A DNA stretch of 64,000 bases from an uncultured Christensenella sp. (GTDB taxonomy: Bacteria > Bacillota > Clostridia > Christensenellales > Borkfalkiaceae): assembly GCA_910583545.1 (NCBI GenBank), contig CAJTXM010000008.1:1-64000 (forward strand). Reading direction: 5' to 3'. The notes under the pieces were generated by a model. It was not told where the DNA came from, made no database searches, and worked only from the letters and a program-made list of their open reading frames with translations. Shown piece by piece: positions 24,025-31,978 of the stretch. Every line of letters begins with the position of its first letter. The first letter of the stretch is position 1. A program made the position numbers and the translations under genes.

Positions 24025-24375
24025 ATGACGGTTAAAGAATGTTATGAAGTTATGAAAGGCGACTACGACGACGTTTTGAGCCGCCTGCGAACAGACGAAC
24101 GAATTAAAAAATTTTTAATAAAGGTTTTAAGCGATCCGAGCTTTTCACAGCTTTGCACCGCTATGGAATCTGAGAATATGGAAGAGGCGTTCCGTGCGGC
24201 GCATACCTTAAAAGGCGTCTGCAAGAATATGTCTATCACTAATCTTGCCTATTCCGCAAGCAATCTTACCGAGGCTCTCCGCGGAAGGCAGACCTACGGC
24301 GACGACCTCGAACCCCTTCTGAAAAAGGTCAAAAAGGACTATGCGCTGACTATGGCGTGTATTCAGATGCTTTAA
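24025..24375 (+). CDS. Stand-alone Hpt (histidine phosphotransfer) protein
   Basis: A 116-aa helical protein with the Hpt signature AAHTLKGVCKNM; the phosphoacceptor is His60. Hpt proteins shuttle phosphoryl groups between receiver domains in multistep phosphorelays. Being immediately downstream of a receiver-HD-GYP-GGDEF protein, it is the likely phosphodonor or acceptor of that receiver. The hybrid kinase is not in this window. I start at ATG 24025 with AGAGG about 13 bases upstream; a GTG at 24010 would overlap that site. Confidence 0.85.
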   Translation: MTVKECYEVMKGDYDDVLSRLRTDERIKKFLIKVLSDPSFSQLCTAMESENMEEAFRAAHTLKGVCKNMSITNLAYSASNLTEALRGRQTYGDDLEPLLKKVKKDYALTMACIQML

Positions 24376-24521
24376 TATTGCTTTCTGATCCGCAACCGCA
24401 TTGTCTTGTCCGTTTATAGAAAGCAAAAGGTTTCTTGTTTTCAAAAACGAAAAAAACGATATAAAACTTATGTTTCGACATTTACTTTACAGTTTATTAT
24501 ATAATTAAAGGAGATTTTCTA

Positions 24522-24749
24522 ATGTTACAGAAATCCAAACTTAAAAAGGCGATAAACGTCAGCAGGAAAAAAATTGCATTTTTGGAGCAGAAGCGCACCC
24601 GTTCGCAGGCGGCGCTTGTTTATGCTCTTTTAAATCATACAACGCCTAACGATACGGATATAGAATATTTCAATCAGTTTACCGTCCAGATAGAGAACGA
24701 GCGCGCGCATATGCACGAGCTTATGGCAGAGCTTGACAAACTTGCTTAA
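24522..24749 (+). CDS. Small basic coiled-coil protein, unknown function
   Basis: A 75-aa protein with an N-terminus rich in Lys and Arg (SKLKKAINVSRKKIAFLEQKR) and two predicted helices with heptad-like Leu/Ile spacing, ending MHELMAELDKLA. The ATG follows AAGGAG, and a TATAAT at 24500-24505 may be its -10 box. No family recognised; the composition would suit a small adaptor or nucleic-acid-associated protein, which is a guess. Confidence 0.6.
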   Translation: MLQKSKLKKAINVSRKKIAFLEQKRTRSQAALVYALLNHTTPNDTDIEYFNQFTVQIENERAHMHELMAELDKLA

Positions 24750-24771
24750 AGTTTTTCAGTCTTAATGAATG

Positions 24772-24797
24772 CGGTGTTAAAAAAGACACCGTAATTT
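24772..24797 (+). terminator. Weak terminator-like hairpin
   Basis: CGGTGT and ACACCG form a six-bp stem over an A-rich loop, followed by TAATTTTT. It would end the small coiled-coil gene. Confidence 0.5.
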
Positions 24798-24862
24798 TTG
24801 CATATGGCGAATAAAAATTTTTAATGCAGTCAATAAACAAATTGACTGTTGTACATATGCAA
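24798..24862. other. Nested inverted repeats upstream of the CvpA-like gene
   Basis: TTGCATATG (24798-24806) pairs with CATATGCAA (24854-24862), and inside it CAGTCAAT (24827-24834) pairs with ATTGACTG (24841-24848). The two stems share an axis and could form a two-part hairpin in the leader of the gene at 24893, or a pair of regulator sites. No function assigned. Confidence 0.4.
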
Positions 24863-24892
24863 ATCAATAAATTTACAAGGGAGGTGTAGCAT

Positions 24893-25477
24893 ATGATTTT
24901 AGCCGATTGGATAATTCTTGCATTGCTTTTGATTTTTGCGCTGCTTGGAATGCTTTTAGGTTTCGGAAAAGGACTTAAAATTTTTACGGGCGGAATTTTC
25001 GGCGTTGCGATTTCGATTTTCGTGTGTTACGCTGTCGGGGGACTGATAATAAATATCGGCTTTATCCAAAGCGCACTTATGAATATGCGTTCGGCGATTG
25101 CCGCAAAGGACAACGGTTTTTGTGATTTTCTTTTGACTATTCATATTGATATCATAGTCTATTACGTTGCTCTCTTTATAATCGTGCAGATACTGCGTAT
25201 AATCATAGTAAGAATAATAGCAAGCATTGCCGAAATCAACAATATCGTTCTTATCATATTCAATAAGACTCTCGGCATAGTTCTGTTTTTAGGCGTTCTC
25301 ACGCTTTTGACGCTGTTCGTATTCCAGATGATTTATCTGATAAGCGGAGGGGTGGAATCTTCGTTCTATACGTCCACTCTTGCAGGCAGTAAATTGAAGC
25401 TGGACTGGCTGTACGAACACAACCCTTTTATGACGATAATCAAGGTTATAAGAATAGAATTACCCGTCAAGTTATAA
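24893..25477 (+). CDS. CvpA-like four-span membrane protein
   Basis: A 194-aa hydrophobic protein beginning MILADWIILALLLIFALLGMLLGFGKGL, which matches the N-terminal pattern of the CvpA/colicin V production family: an aspartate-containing first span followed by a G-x-x-x-G-rich loop. There are about four membrane segments and a short C-terminal tail. CvpA proteins are implicated in envelope integrity, but the molecular role is not established. A strong GGGAGGTG precedes the ATG, and a terminator follows at 25482. Family assignment is moderate because it rests on pattern rather than alignment. Confidence 0.6.
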   Translation: MILADWIILALLLIFALLGMLLGFGKGLKIFTGGIFGVAISIFVCYAVGGLIINIGFIQSALMNMRSAIAAKDNGFCDFLLTIHIDIIVYYVALFIIVQILRIIIVRIIASIAEINNIVLIIFNKTLGIVLFLGVLTLLTLFVFQMIYLISGGVESSFYTSTLAGSKLKLDWLYEHNPFMTIIKVIRIELPVKL

Positions 25478-25481
25478 ACAG

Positions 25482-25510
25482 AAAAAGCTTTCGGTGACGA
25501 AAGCTTTTTT
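25482..25510 (+). terminator. Intrinsic terminator
   Basis: AAAAAGCTTTCG (25482-25493) pairs with CGAAAGCTTTTT (25498-25509) around GTGA and runs into T residues. It ends the CvpA-like gene and works in either direction. Confidence 0.9.
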
Positions 25511-25551
25511 ATTTTGTCAAAATTTGCGTTTTCAAAGCATATATTTTGTAT

Positions 25552-25899
25552 ATGGAACTTTCATTTTCGCAGTTAAAACAAAAAGACGTCGTGTCGGTCA
25601 CGGACGGCAAAAATTTAGGCAAGGTGTGCGATATTTCGCTCACTTTTCCCGATAATAACTGGCTAGGAATAACGGTGACGGGCTGTAAGGGCTTTAAGCT
25701 CACAAATAAAAAAGAGCTGTTTATTCCCGTCGGTGAAATAGTCAAAATAGGACAGGACGCAATACTTGTCAAAACGGGCGAAAAAAAACCCGACTGCAAG
25801 CCCCCGAAAGAGGATTGCCGTCCGCCTAAGCGTCCGCCCGACCCGTGCTGTCCTCCGCCGTTTGTTCACGACAGGCGCGACTACGGGGAGTACGAGTAA
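25552..25899 (+). CDS. YlmC/YmxH-type PRC-barrel protein with Cys/Pro-rich tail
   Basis: A 115-aa protein. Residues 1-75 form a PRC-barrel (KDVVSVTDGKNLGKVCDISL...FIPVGEIVKIGQDAILVK), as in the YlmC/YmxH family of sporulation-associated proteins in Firmicutes. The remaining ~40 residues are an unusual tail dense in Pro, Cys, Lys and Arg with repeats of the CKPPKEDCRPPKRPP type, possibly metal-binding or surface-exposed in spores. I take ATG 25552. No Shine-Dalgarno is visible, and the upstream terminator leaves only ~40 bp for a promoter, so a sporulation sigma factor and a very short leader are plausible. Confidence 0.7.
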   Translation: MELSFSQLKQKDVVSVTDGKNLGKVCDISLTFPDNNWLGITVTGCKGFKLTNKKELFIPVGEIVKIGQDAILVKTGEKKPDCKPPKEDCRPPKRPPDPCCPPPFVHDRRDYGEYE

Positions 25900-25903
25900 T
25901 TAA

Positions 25904-26064
25904 GTTCACAAATTTATTGACGTTCGCGCGAGCGCAGCGACGCTCAGCAGAAGGATTCCGTATGACGGAAAGCCGCTGATGATGTCTGCCGTTTCCCGCA
26001 AGCGGGAACCCTCGGCAGGGCTACAGCACAATAAATTTCGTGATTTGAGGAACACTGTTCCTCG
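25904..26064 (-). repeat. Structured intergenic repeat, copy R1 (minus orientation)
   Basis: Read on the minus strand, this is the 3' half of the repeat family also present at 31979, 63053, 63467 and 63887. It has a small hairpin GAGGAAC-AGT-GTTCCTC, then AAATCACG, then a terminal stem whose ends are at 26029-26043 and 25905-25919 (AATTTATTG paired with CAATAAATT), then GTGAACTT. The terminal loop is exceptionally large (about 110 nt) and contains further hairpins (GTTCCCGC/GCGGGAAC and TTCCG/CGGAA). It lies head-to-head with copy R2 and points toward the end of the PRC-barrel gene. Confidence 0.6.
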
Positions 26065-26169
26065 TGCCGCAATTATATGTTGGTGCGCCCTTAATATCTT
26101 GCGAAGAGAGGCAGAGCCTCTCGAATCACTGAAAATTTACGGCGCAGAATAGCCGTAAATTTTCGTGAA
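26065..26169 (+). repeat. Structured intergenic repeat, copy R2 (plus orientation)
   Basis: Contains the family modules CGCAATTATAT...TTGCG (closing stem), the small hairpin GAGAGGC-AGA-GCCTCTC, AATCAC, and a terminal stem AAATTTACGGC/GCCGTAAATTT followed by CGTGAAC. The 272-bp gap between 25899 and 26173 is filled entirely by copies R1 and R2. The downstream gene is convergent, so here the conserved tail does not serve as a ribosome binding site. Confidence 0.65.
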
Positions 26170-26172
26170 CCC

Positions 26173-26550
26173 TTAAAATATATTCTCTAATTTCAACGTG
26201 TAGGCGTCGGGGAGGTTTTTGATTATTTCCTGCAAAACCTCTAACTTACCGAGAGCCAAGTCGTATTCTTTGCAGTAGATAAGTCCGCAGGCTTCACTGA
26301 GCCAATAGTCAATATAAGAAATATCGTTGTGAGGAATAAAGATATGCAGTTTGCTTTTTTTGTCCGTCCATAAGCTTTTGACGGCATAGCCGTCCTCGCG
26401 GTTAGCGGTTTTGTCCTCGACTTTTTTATACAGGATTTCCAAGGCGCCGTGGAACTCGTCGAATTGTTTGTTCATATATATTTCCACCCCGATAAACAGT
26501 CCGAGGCAGGCGAGTATTGCGGCAACGGTGTATATTATCGATTTTACCAT
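26173..26550 (-). CDS. DUF4363 family membrane-anchored protein
   Basis: A 125-aa protein with one N-terminal membrane span (about residues 5-24) and a helical extracytoplasmic domain with the DUF4363-like pattern of alternating charged helices, a central WTDKKSKLHIFIPHNDI motif and a C-terminal LGKLEVLQEIIKNLP segment. DUF4363 genes are commonly paired with DUF421 (YetF-type) genes in spore formers. Here the two overlap by 7 bp, so they are translationally coupled. The role is probably envelope or spore-coat related; the molecular function is unknown. Confidence 0.72.
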   Translation of the reverse strand: MVKSIIYTVAAILACLGLFIGVEIYMNKQFDEFHGALEILYKKVEDKTANREDGYAVKSLWTDKKSKLHIFIPHNDISYIDYWLSEACGLIYCKEYDLALGKLEVLQEIIKNLPDAYTLKLENIF

Positions 26551-27215
26551 TTGTTCGTCGCTCCGATTTCAAGAATTTTATATTTTTCGCCCTTTTTCTG
26601 GAAGTAAACTCTGCCTTCCCCGTTCACGGTCATAACGAGAACATCTTTAAGTTCAGCGTTCTGTTTTTTTAAAAATTCGTTCAAATCGCTCTGTTCTATA
26701 CCGCACATGGCGAGGTTTTTTTTGTCGACTTTTCCGACGTCCACGACAAGCACGGAGAGGGACTGCGATTTTTCTTCCTTTGCAAGCGCGGAAAAACTGC
26801 CGTTCGCTTCGTACATTCCGTAATATACGTCGTCAAGGCTGAAATAGCCTGCCACGCGCATACTCTCTATCAGATCGCCGATATCGAGGTTGTTGCTTTT
26901 AAGCTGGTATTCGTCGATGCCGTCCTTGTTTATCACAAGCGACGGTTTTCCGCATACGGCGGTTTTGACCGGTTTGAACCATAAATCCAAAAGCCACACT
27001 ATCTGGTGCAGTACGAAAATAGCGACGATAGCTATAATTCCGTATAATAGCGGAATTGACGAGTCCGCCATAGGTATACAGGCAAGCTCGGCGATGACAA
27101 GCGTTATTACAAATTCAAAGGGCTGCATTTCGCCTATCTGGCTTTTTCCCATAAGGCGCATAATGATAAGCAGAGTTATAAATATAATTGCAGTACGGAT
27201 AAAAACAAGAGCCAT
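26544..27215 (-). CDS. DUF421 (YetF-type) membrane protein
   Basis: A 223-aa protein with three N-terminal membrane segments (RTAIIFITLLIIMRLMGK, then FEFVITLVIAELACIPM and a third span) and a conserved cytoplasmic alpha/beta domain containing KPSLVINKDGI and a DDVYYGMYE motif, characteristic of the DUF421/YetF family. These proteins occur in many spore formers, often with DUF4363, and their biochemical role is not established. It is divergent from folC, with only ~65 bp between the start codons. Confidence 0.85.
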   Translation of the reverse strand: MALVFIRTAIIFITLLIIMRLMGKSQIGEMQPFEFVITLVIAELACIPMADSSIPLLYGIIAIVAIFVLHQIVWLLDLWFKPVKTAVCGKPSLVINKDGIDEYQLKSNNLDIGDLIESMRVAGYFSLDDVYYGMYEANGSFSALAKEEKSQSLSVLVVDVGKVDKKNLAMCGIEQSDLNEFLKKQNAELKDVLVMTVNGEGRVYFQKKGEKYKILEIGATNKW

Positions 27216-27239
27216 ATAAAATAAGTTTGTTCAATTTTC

Positions 27240-27268
27240 TTGAAAAAATGAGCGGAGCGTGGTATAAT
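27240..27268 (+). promoter_or_regulatory. Promoter of folC (very short leader)
   Basis: TTGAAA (27240-27245), 17-bp spacer, TATAAT (27263-27268). The ATG at 27281 lies only 12 bases after the -10 box, so the leader would be ~6 nt with no Shine-Dalgarno. Confidence 0.65.
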
Positions 27269-27280
27269 ATCCGCATTGTA

Positions 27281-28414
27281 ATGAAAAGCTTTTCAACTGC
27301 GCCGACACGCAGAATTTTAAACGCGCTATCGCGGCCCGATAAAAAACTTAAAATCATTCACATAGCAGGCACCAACGGCAAGGGCTCGACTGCCGAATTT
27401 TTTACGCGGATTCTGATTTCTGCGAATAAAAAGGTAGGTACGTTCACTTCTCCCGAGGTCTATTCCTTTTACGACCAGTTCAGGATAGACGGCGTTCCGC
27501 TCGATGAGGAAACTTTCAATAAATACAGACAAAGAGTTTTACCGTTTGCGGAGGGCGCGAGCGAGTTTGAAATTCAGACTGCGACGGCAATACTCTGTTT
27601 TGCGGAAGAGGGCTGTGAATACGCCGTTATCGAGTGCGGTATGGGCGGACTTAACGACGCAACAAACGCGGTGGAGAACAAGGCGCTTGCCGTGATTACT
27701 TCCGTTTCTTTGGAGCATACCGCATTTCTCGGCAAAACCGTCAAAGAGATATGCGTGCAGAAGTCGGGCATAATAAAAAACTGCCCCGTAATAGTCAACG
27801 CGCACCAGAGCGCGGAGGTGCGGGAATTTTTCAGAGGCTGTAAATTCGCGGACGACGTTGACGAAGTTTTCGACGGAGGATTTATCTACGGCGGAAAGAA
27901 GTTTGAATTAAACGCGGAGGGTTGTTGTCAGCATCTGAACGCGGCGTGCGCCATAGAGGGCGCAAAAATTTTAGGCATAGACGACGGCGCTGTATATAAG
28001 GGCGTTGCGGATTGCAGACCGCGCGGACGGCTTGAAAAATTTTATCTGAACGGAAGAGAGTATATTTTGGACGGCGCGCACAATCCCGCCGCATTCGAAC
28101 CGCTTAAAGAATATTTATGTTCGCGCGGCTGTAAAAGGACGGTTATTTTCGGCTGTCTTAACGACAAGGACATCGACGGCAATCTTAAAAATTTAATCGC
28201 AGACGAAATTATCGCCGTTCCCTGCGACAGTCCGCGTTCGCGCGCGTTGGAAGATATTTACTCTCACTGCGTAAAGCAGTTCGGAAAAAAGAGAGTTAAA
28301 CGCGCCGACGGCGTTGCGGACGCCTTAAGTATGGCGGACGGCGGAATTATAGCAGTTTGCGGTTCGTTTACGCTTTTGAAGGAAGCAAAAAATTGGATAG
28401 AGAAAAGGATATAG
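27281..28414 (+). CDS. folC: Folylpolyglutamate synthase / dihydrofolate synthase
   Basis: FolC adds glutamate to dihydropteroate and to folates. The 377-aa protein has the P-loop HIAGTNGKGS at 27-36, the Mur-ligase-like SPEVYSFYDQFRIDG segment, IECGMGGLNDATN and a C-terminal DGAHNPAA motif that places the substrate. I start at ATG 27281: upstream in-frame codons (27227, 27248) fall in or before the promoter. It is followed by folP and folBK in the same direction, forming a folate cluster with a 177-bp structured gap between folC and folP. Confidence 0.92.
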   Translation: MKSFSTAPTRRILNALSRPDKKLKIIHIAGTNGKGSTAEFFTRILISANKKVGTFTSPEVYSFYDQFRIDGVPLDEETFNKYRQRVLPFAEGASEFEIQTATAILCFAEEGCEYAVIECGMGGLNDATNAVENKALAVITSVSLEHTAFLGKTVKEICVQKSGIIKNCPVIVNAHQSAEVREFFRGCKFADDVDEVFDGGFIYGGKKFELNAEGCCQHLNAACAIEGAKILGIDDGAVYKGVADCRPRGRLEKFYLNGREYILDGAHNPAAFEPLKEYLCSRGCKRTVIFGCLNDKDIDGNLKNLIADEIIAVPCDSPRSRALEDIYSHCVKQFGKKRVKRADGVADALSMADGGIIAVCGSFTLLKEAKNWIEKRI

Positions 28415-28441
28415 AACTTTTCTCTGTCTGTGCCGTAAACC

Positions 28442-28532
28442 GTCGCCGTAAGCTGTTATGGTCATATGCGAAGGCGACACCCGTATGACTTGCAGGGGCG
28501 TCAAAAAAAGCGGAAGCAAGACGCTTTCCTGC
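28442..28532 (+). promoter_or_regulatory. Structured leader candidate between folC and folP
   Basis: GTCGCC (28442-28447) can pair with GGCGAC (28473-28478), while GTCATA (28461-28466) inside its loop can pair with TATGAC (28484-28489), an interleaved pseudoknot-like arrangement. A second hairpin follows: GCAGG (28492-28496) with CCTGC (28528-28532), enclosing GCGTC and GACGC. A folate-responsive element is conceivable given the downstream genes, but it does not match the tetrahydrofolate riboswitch consensus as I remember it. Confidence 0.35.
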
Positions 28533-28591
28533 TGCGTGGGCGGTGAGGTTTTGCCGAGAAGTAAGAAAAGAGAGGTATCAGCAACCGTAAG

Positions 28592-29371
28592 ATGAGGATA
28601 GGCGGAAAAATTTTTGAAAACTACACCTACATAATGGGGATAATCAATCTCACGCCCGACAGCTTTTTTGCACCGAGCAGAAAAAGCGAATATAATATTT
28701 TAAAGACGGCGGAAAAAATGATTGAGGACGGCGCCTCGGTTCTCGATATAGGCGCGCAGTCCACGCGCCCGAATTATTCGGAAGTTTCGGCAGATGAGGA
28801 GATACGGCGCTTTGAAAAACCGTTGAAGATGATAAAAAGCCGTTTCGATATCCCCGTTTCCGTAGACACCTATTTTTCCGAAAGCGCGGAAGCGGCGTTA
28901 AGTTCGGGTGCGGATATGATAAACGACGTCTGGGGGCTGACCCGCGGCGAGGGTATGGCGGAAATTATTGCAAGATATAACGCGTCCGTCTGCATAATGC
29001 ACAACGCAAAGCAAAAACTGACGGGCGATATATTTCCGCAAATAATAAAGTTTTTATCGGACAGCGTCGAAATTGCGTTGAAGAGCGGAATCGGCAGGGA
29101 CAGAATATGCCTCGACGGCGGAATAGGTTTCGCAAAGGACAGGGATCAGAATTTCGAGCTTCTTTACAACTATTCAAAGCTGAACGCGCAGGGTTATCCT
29201 CTTTTGATCGGGACAAGCCGTAAATCTATGTTCGGCGGAGCGGTAGAGGACAGGCTTAAACCTACGCTTGAAAGTACTGCAAAGGCAGTTGAACAGGGCG
29301 TGCTGTTCGTGCGCGTGCACGATGTAAAGGAAAATGCGGAGGTCATTGAAAGATTATATGGACGCAATTAA
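28592..29371 (+). CDS. folP: Dihydropteroate synthase
   Basis: FolP condenses hydroxymethyl-dihydropterin pyrophosphate with p-aminobenzoate, and is the sulfonamide target. The 259-aa TIM barrel has the N-terminal IMGIINLTPDSF signature near residue 14, the DIGAQSTRP loop near 50-58, DVWG, and C-terminal LIGTSRKSMFG and RVHDV motifs, so all pterin and pyrophosphate loops are present. The assigned ATG has no close ribosome binding site (GAGAGG lies ~17 bases upstream), so the true start or mode of initiation is uncertain. It overlaps folBK by 14 bp. Confidence 0.93.
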   Translation: MRIGGKIFENYTYIMGIINLTPDSFFAPSRKSEYNILKTAEKMIEDGASVLDIGAQSTRPNYSEVSADEEIRRFEKPLKMIKSRFDIPVSVDTYFSESAEAALSSGADMINDVWGLTRGEGMAEIIARYNASVCIMHNAKQKLTGDIFPQIIKFLSDSVEIALKSGIGRDRICLDGGIGFAKDRDQNFELLYNYSKLNAQGYPLLIGTSRKSMFGGAVEDRLKPTLESTAKAVEQGVLFVRVHDVKENAEVIERLYGRN

Positions 29372-30131
29372 GATCCGCGGTCTGGAAGTTAAAGCCTGCC
29401 ACGGCGTTTACGGCTTCGAAAAAGAGAACGCGCAGAAATTCGTTTTCGACGCAGAGATAGTCGTCGACTTTGCGGACGCGGAGAGAAGCGATTCGGTAGA
29501 CGATACGGTGAGCTATGCGGACGTGTGTTCGCTTATAGTCAACTGCGCGACAGAAAACAAGTTCAACCTTCTTGAAAAGCTTGCAGGCGAGTGCGCAAAC
29601 CGCATTTTCGAAAAGTTCGAAAGAGTCAAAAAAGTTTCGCTTTCCTGTTACAAGCCCGACGCGCCTATGGACTTCAAGTTTAAGACGGTCGGAGTCAGAA
29701 CGGAAAAAGAGAGGGTCCGCGCCTATCTTTCGCTCGGCTCGTCCGAAGGGAACAGGCAGGAAAATCTCAAAACGGCGATCGCGCTTTTGAACGGAGTAAG
29801 GGGAGTCAGGGTCGAAAAAGTTTCTTCCGTGATAGAGACACTGCCGTACGGCGGAGCGGCGAAGAATAAATTTTTGAACTGCGCGGTCTGCGTTTCTACG
29901 TTCATTTCACCGCATACGCTGTTGAATGAAATTCACAAAATCGAGGCGAGCTTAGGCAGGGTCAGAACGGTGCGCTGGGGCGACAGAACGATAGATATAG
30001 ATATAATCTTTTACGGCTCGCAGAAAATTTGCGACGACCGTCTTATTATCCCTCACCCCGACTATAAAAACAGGGATTTCGTCCTAATTCCTTTAAAAGA
30101 AATCTGTCAGAATATCCCCGACATTTCTTAA
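29358..30131 (+). CDS. folBK: FolB-FolK fusion: dihydroneopterin aldolase / HPPK
   Basis: A 257-aa bifunctional enzyme for two consecutive folate steps. Residues 1-118 are dihydroneopterin aldolase (IKIRGLEVKACHGVYGFEKE, then YADVCSLI and LLEKLAGECANRI). Residues ~125-257 are 6-hydroxymethyl-7,8-dihydropterin pyrophosphokinase (AYLSLGSSEGN, and the RWGDRTIDIDIIFYG signature). I start at ATG 29358, inside the end of folP. The product of FolK is the substrate of the upstream FolP, so the fused order is metabolically coherent. Confidence 0.93.
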   Translation: MDAIKIRGLEVKACHGVYGFEKENAQKFVFDAEIVVDFADAERSDSVDDTVSYADVCSLIVNCATENKFNLLEKLAGECANRIFEKFERVKKVSLSCYKPDAPMDFKFKTVGVRTEKERVRAYLSLGSSEGNRQENLKTAIALLNGVRGVRVEKVSSVIETLPYGGAAKNKFLNCAVCVSTFISPHTLLNEIHKIEASLGRVRTVRWGDRTIDIDIIFYGSQKICDDRLIIPHPDYKNRDFVLIPLKEICQNIPDIS

Positions 30132-30234
30132 AGATTGATTTTCGGTACCTGCAAGACGGTTTTGTTAAAACGAAATTAAAATACACAGTAAAGCATTTTG
30201 TTTATGCAATTTGCACAAAGTTTTTTAAAAAATA

Positions 30235-30263
30235 TATACAAATTACGGTTAATATGTTATAAT
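30235..30263 (+). promoter_or_regulatory. Promoter of ppx
   Basis: TATACA (30235-30240), 17-bp spacer, TATAAT (30258-30263), about 45 bp before the TTGGAGTG ribosome binding site. Confidence 0.55.
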
Positions 30264-30314
30264 CGCATTAATGTAACAAAAAAAGAATTTACAAATAATG
30301 TTGGAGTGTGAACT

Positions 30315-31829
30315 GTGGAAAAAATAGGCATCATTGATTTAGGCTCGAATTCTGCAAGACTTGTCATCGTAAATCTTTTCTCCGAAGGCTATTTTGTGGT
30401 CGAGGACGAACTGAAAGAGAATGTCAGGCTTGGTCAGGATATGGAGCGTGACGGGTTTTTAAAACCTCAGCGTGTCGCTGAAACGATTAAAACGCTTAAA
30501 ATGTTCAGAAAGTTATGCGACGCGAGCGGAGTTTCGCGGATTATCGCGGTGGCGACGGCGGCAGTGCGCCGTGCCAAAAACCAGCGTTCGTTCCTTGACG
30601 AAATTCAGGCGAGCTGCGGAATAAAGATCCGCGTGCTTTCCGCCGAGGAGGAGGCTGTTTTCGTCTACCGCGGTGTGATAAACACTATGGATATGCCTAA
30701 GGGGCTGATTCTTGAAATAGGCGGAGGAGCTACGAAGATAGTCTATTATAACCGCAGGAACATAATTAATTACGCTACTTTGCCGTTCGGCGCGGTAACG
30801 CTTACGGGACTGTTTTCCGGCGACGGGCTTAAACCCGAGGAGCAGGCGGCGAAGATAGAGGAATTTTTCTCGGAACAGCTCAAAAAAGTAGAATGGATAG
30901 GCGAAGTAGACACCGAGGTTCAGATGATAGGCGTCGGCGGTTCGTTCAGAAATCTTTTCAAAATAAGCAAGATGGTGCATAAGTACCCTCTCGATATAGT
31001 TCACGGCTACACTATGACTTCCGGCGAGTTCGATAAAGTCTACGATATGATAAAAGTTCTCGATATCGATAAAAAGAAGAAGATAAAGGGTTTATCGTCG
31101 GAGAGAGCGGATATTCTGCCTGCGGCGCTTGCGATAATAAAATCGTTTGTGAGTTTTTTCGGTTTCGAAAAATTTATGTTTTCGGGATCGGGTTTAAGGG
31201 AGGGAATAATGTTCAATCAGGCTCTTCCTTTAACCGAGGAAAAGCCGATTTCCGACGTGCTTAATTATTCGCTCACGACGCTCGTAAAATACTACGGCTG
31301 CGACGTCAAGCACGTCGAGCACGTCGTCAATCTCAGTATACAGCTTTTCAAACAGTTAAGGGTACTGCACAAATTTCCCAGACAGTTTTTAAAGGTTCTG
31401 AAAGTTGCCGCAACGCTTCACGACTGCGGACAGAGAATAAAGTTTTACAACCACCAGCGCCATAGTTGTTACATCATACTGAATGCCGCACTCTATGGCG
31501 TATCGCACAGGGATATTGTGCTTGCGGCATTCACAGCCTGCTGTCACAAGAAAGAGGATATCAACCTCTACGAGTGGTCGAGGTACAAGGACATTTTGCA
31601 GGAAGACGATATCGAAATCGTCAAACGCCTCGGAATTATGCTCCGCATAGCCGAAAGTCTTGACAGGGCAATGTCGGGAACGGTAAAATCGATAAACTGC
31701 GATATCTTAGGCGATTCCGTAATTATGAAAACCGAAGTGGACGGCGACGCGTCGCTTGAAATCCGCGAGGCTATGCGCGCGAGCGGAGAGTTTAAGCGCG
31801 CGTTCCACAAAAACCTCGAAATTCTCTAA
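30315..31829 (+). CDS. ppx: Exopolyphosphatase / (p)ppGpp phosphohydrolase family protein (Ppx/GppA)
   Basis: Ppx/GppA enzymes remove terminal phosphates from polyphosphate or pppGpp. The 504-aa protein has an actin-like N-terminal fold with phosphate loops IDLGSNSARLVI (residues 6-17) and EIGGGATKI near 138-146, the AVATAAVRRA segment between them, and a C-terminal HD-type domain (about 320-490) with HDCGQ. The GTG start at 30315 follows TTGGAGTG. Which substrate is used cannot be told from the sequence. Confidence 0.88.
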   Translation: MEKIGIIDLGSNSARLVIVNLFSEGYFVVEDELKENVRLGQDMERDGFLKPQRVAETIKTLKMFRKLCDASGVSRIIAVATAAVRRAKNQRSFLDEIQASCGIKIRVLSAEEEAVFVYRGVINTMDMPKGLILEIGGGATKIVYYNRRNIINYATLPFGAVTLTGLFSGDGLKPEEQAAKIEEFFSEQLKKVEWIGEVDTEVQMIGVGGSFRNLFKISKMVHKYPLDIVHGYTMTSGEFDKVYDMIKVLDIDKKKKIKGLSSERADILPAALAIIKSFVSFFGFEKFMFSGSGLREGIMFNQALPLTEEKPISDVLNYSLTTLVKYYGCDVKHVEHVVNLSIQLFKQLRVLHKFPRQFLKVLKVAATLHDCGQRIKFYNHQRHSCYIILNAALYGVSHRDIVLAAFTACCHKKEDINLYEWSRYKDILQEDDIEIVKRLGIMLRIAESLDRAMSGTVKSINCDILGDSVIMKTEVDGDASLEIREAMRASGEFKRAFHKNLEIL

Positions 31830-31978
31830 ATCGCTTTATCTAAGCGGCGCAATACTTTGTTGTCTTTACGCTTTTGTTCAGTCACATACTTCCGTGTATG
31901 CTCCTTCGCAAAATGCGCAGACGCCTCGTCTTGCTTGCTTATCTAAACCGATTAATTGCTTTAATTTGAATAATTAGC

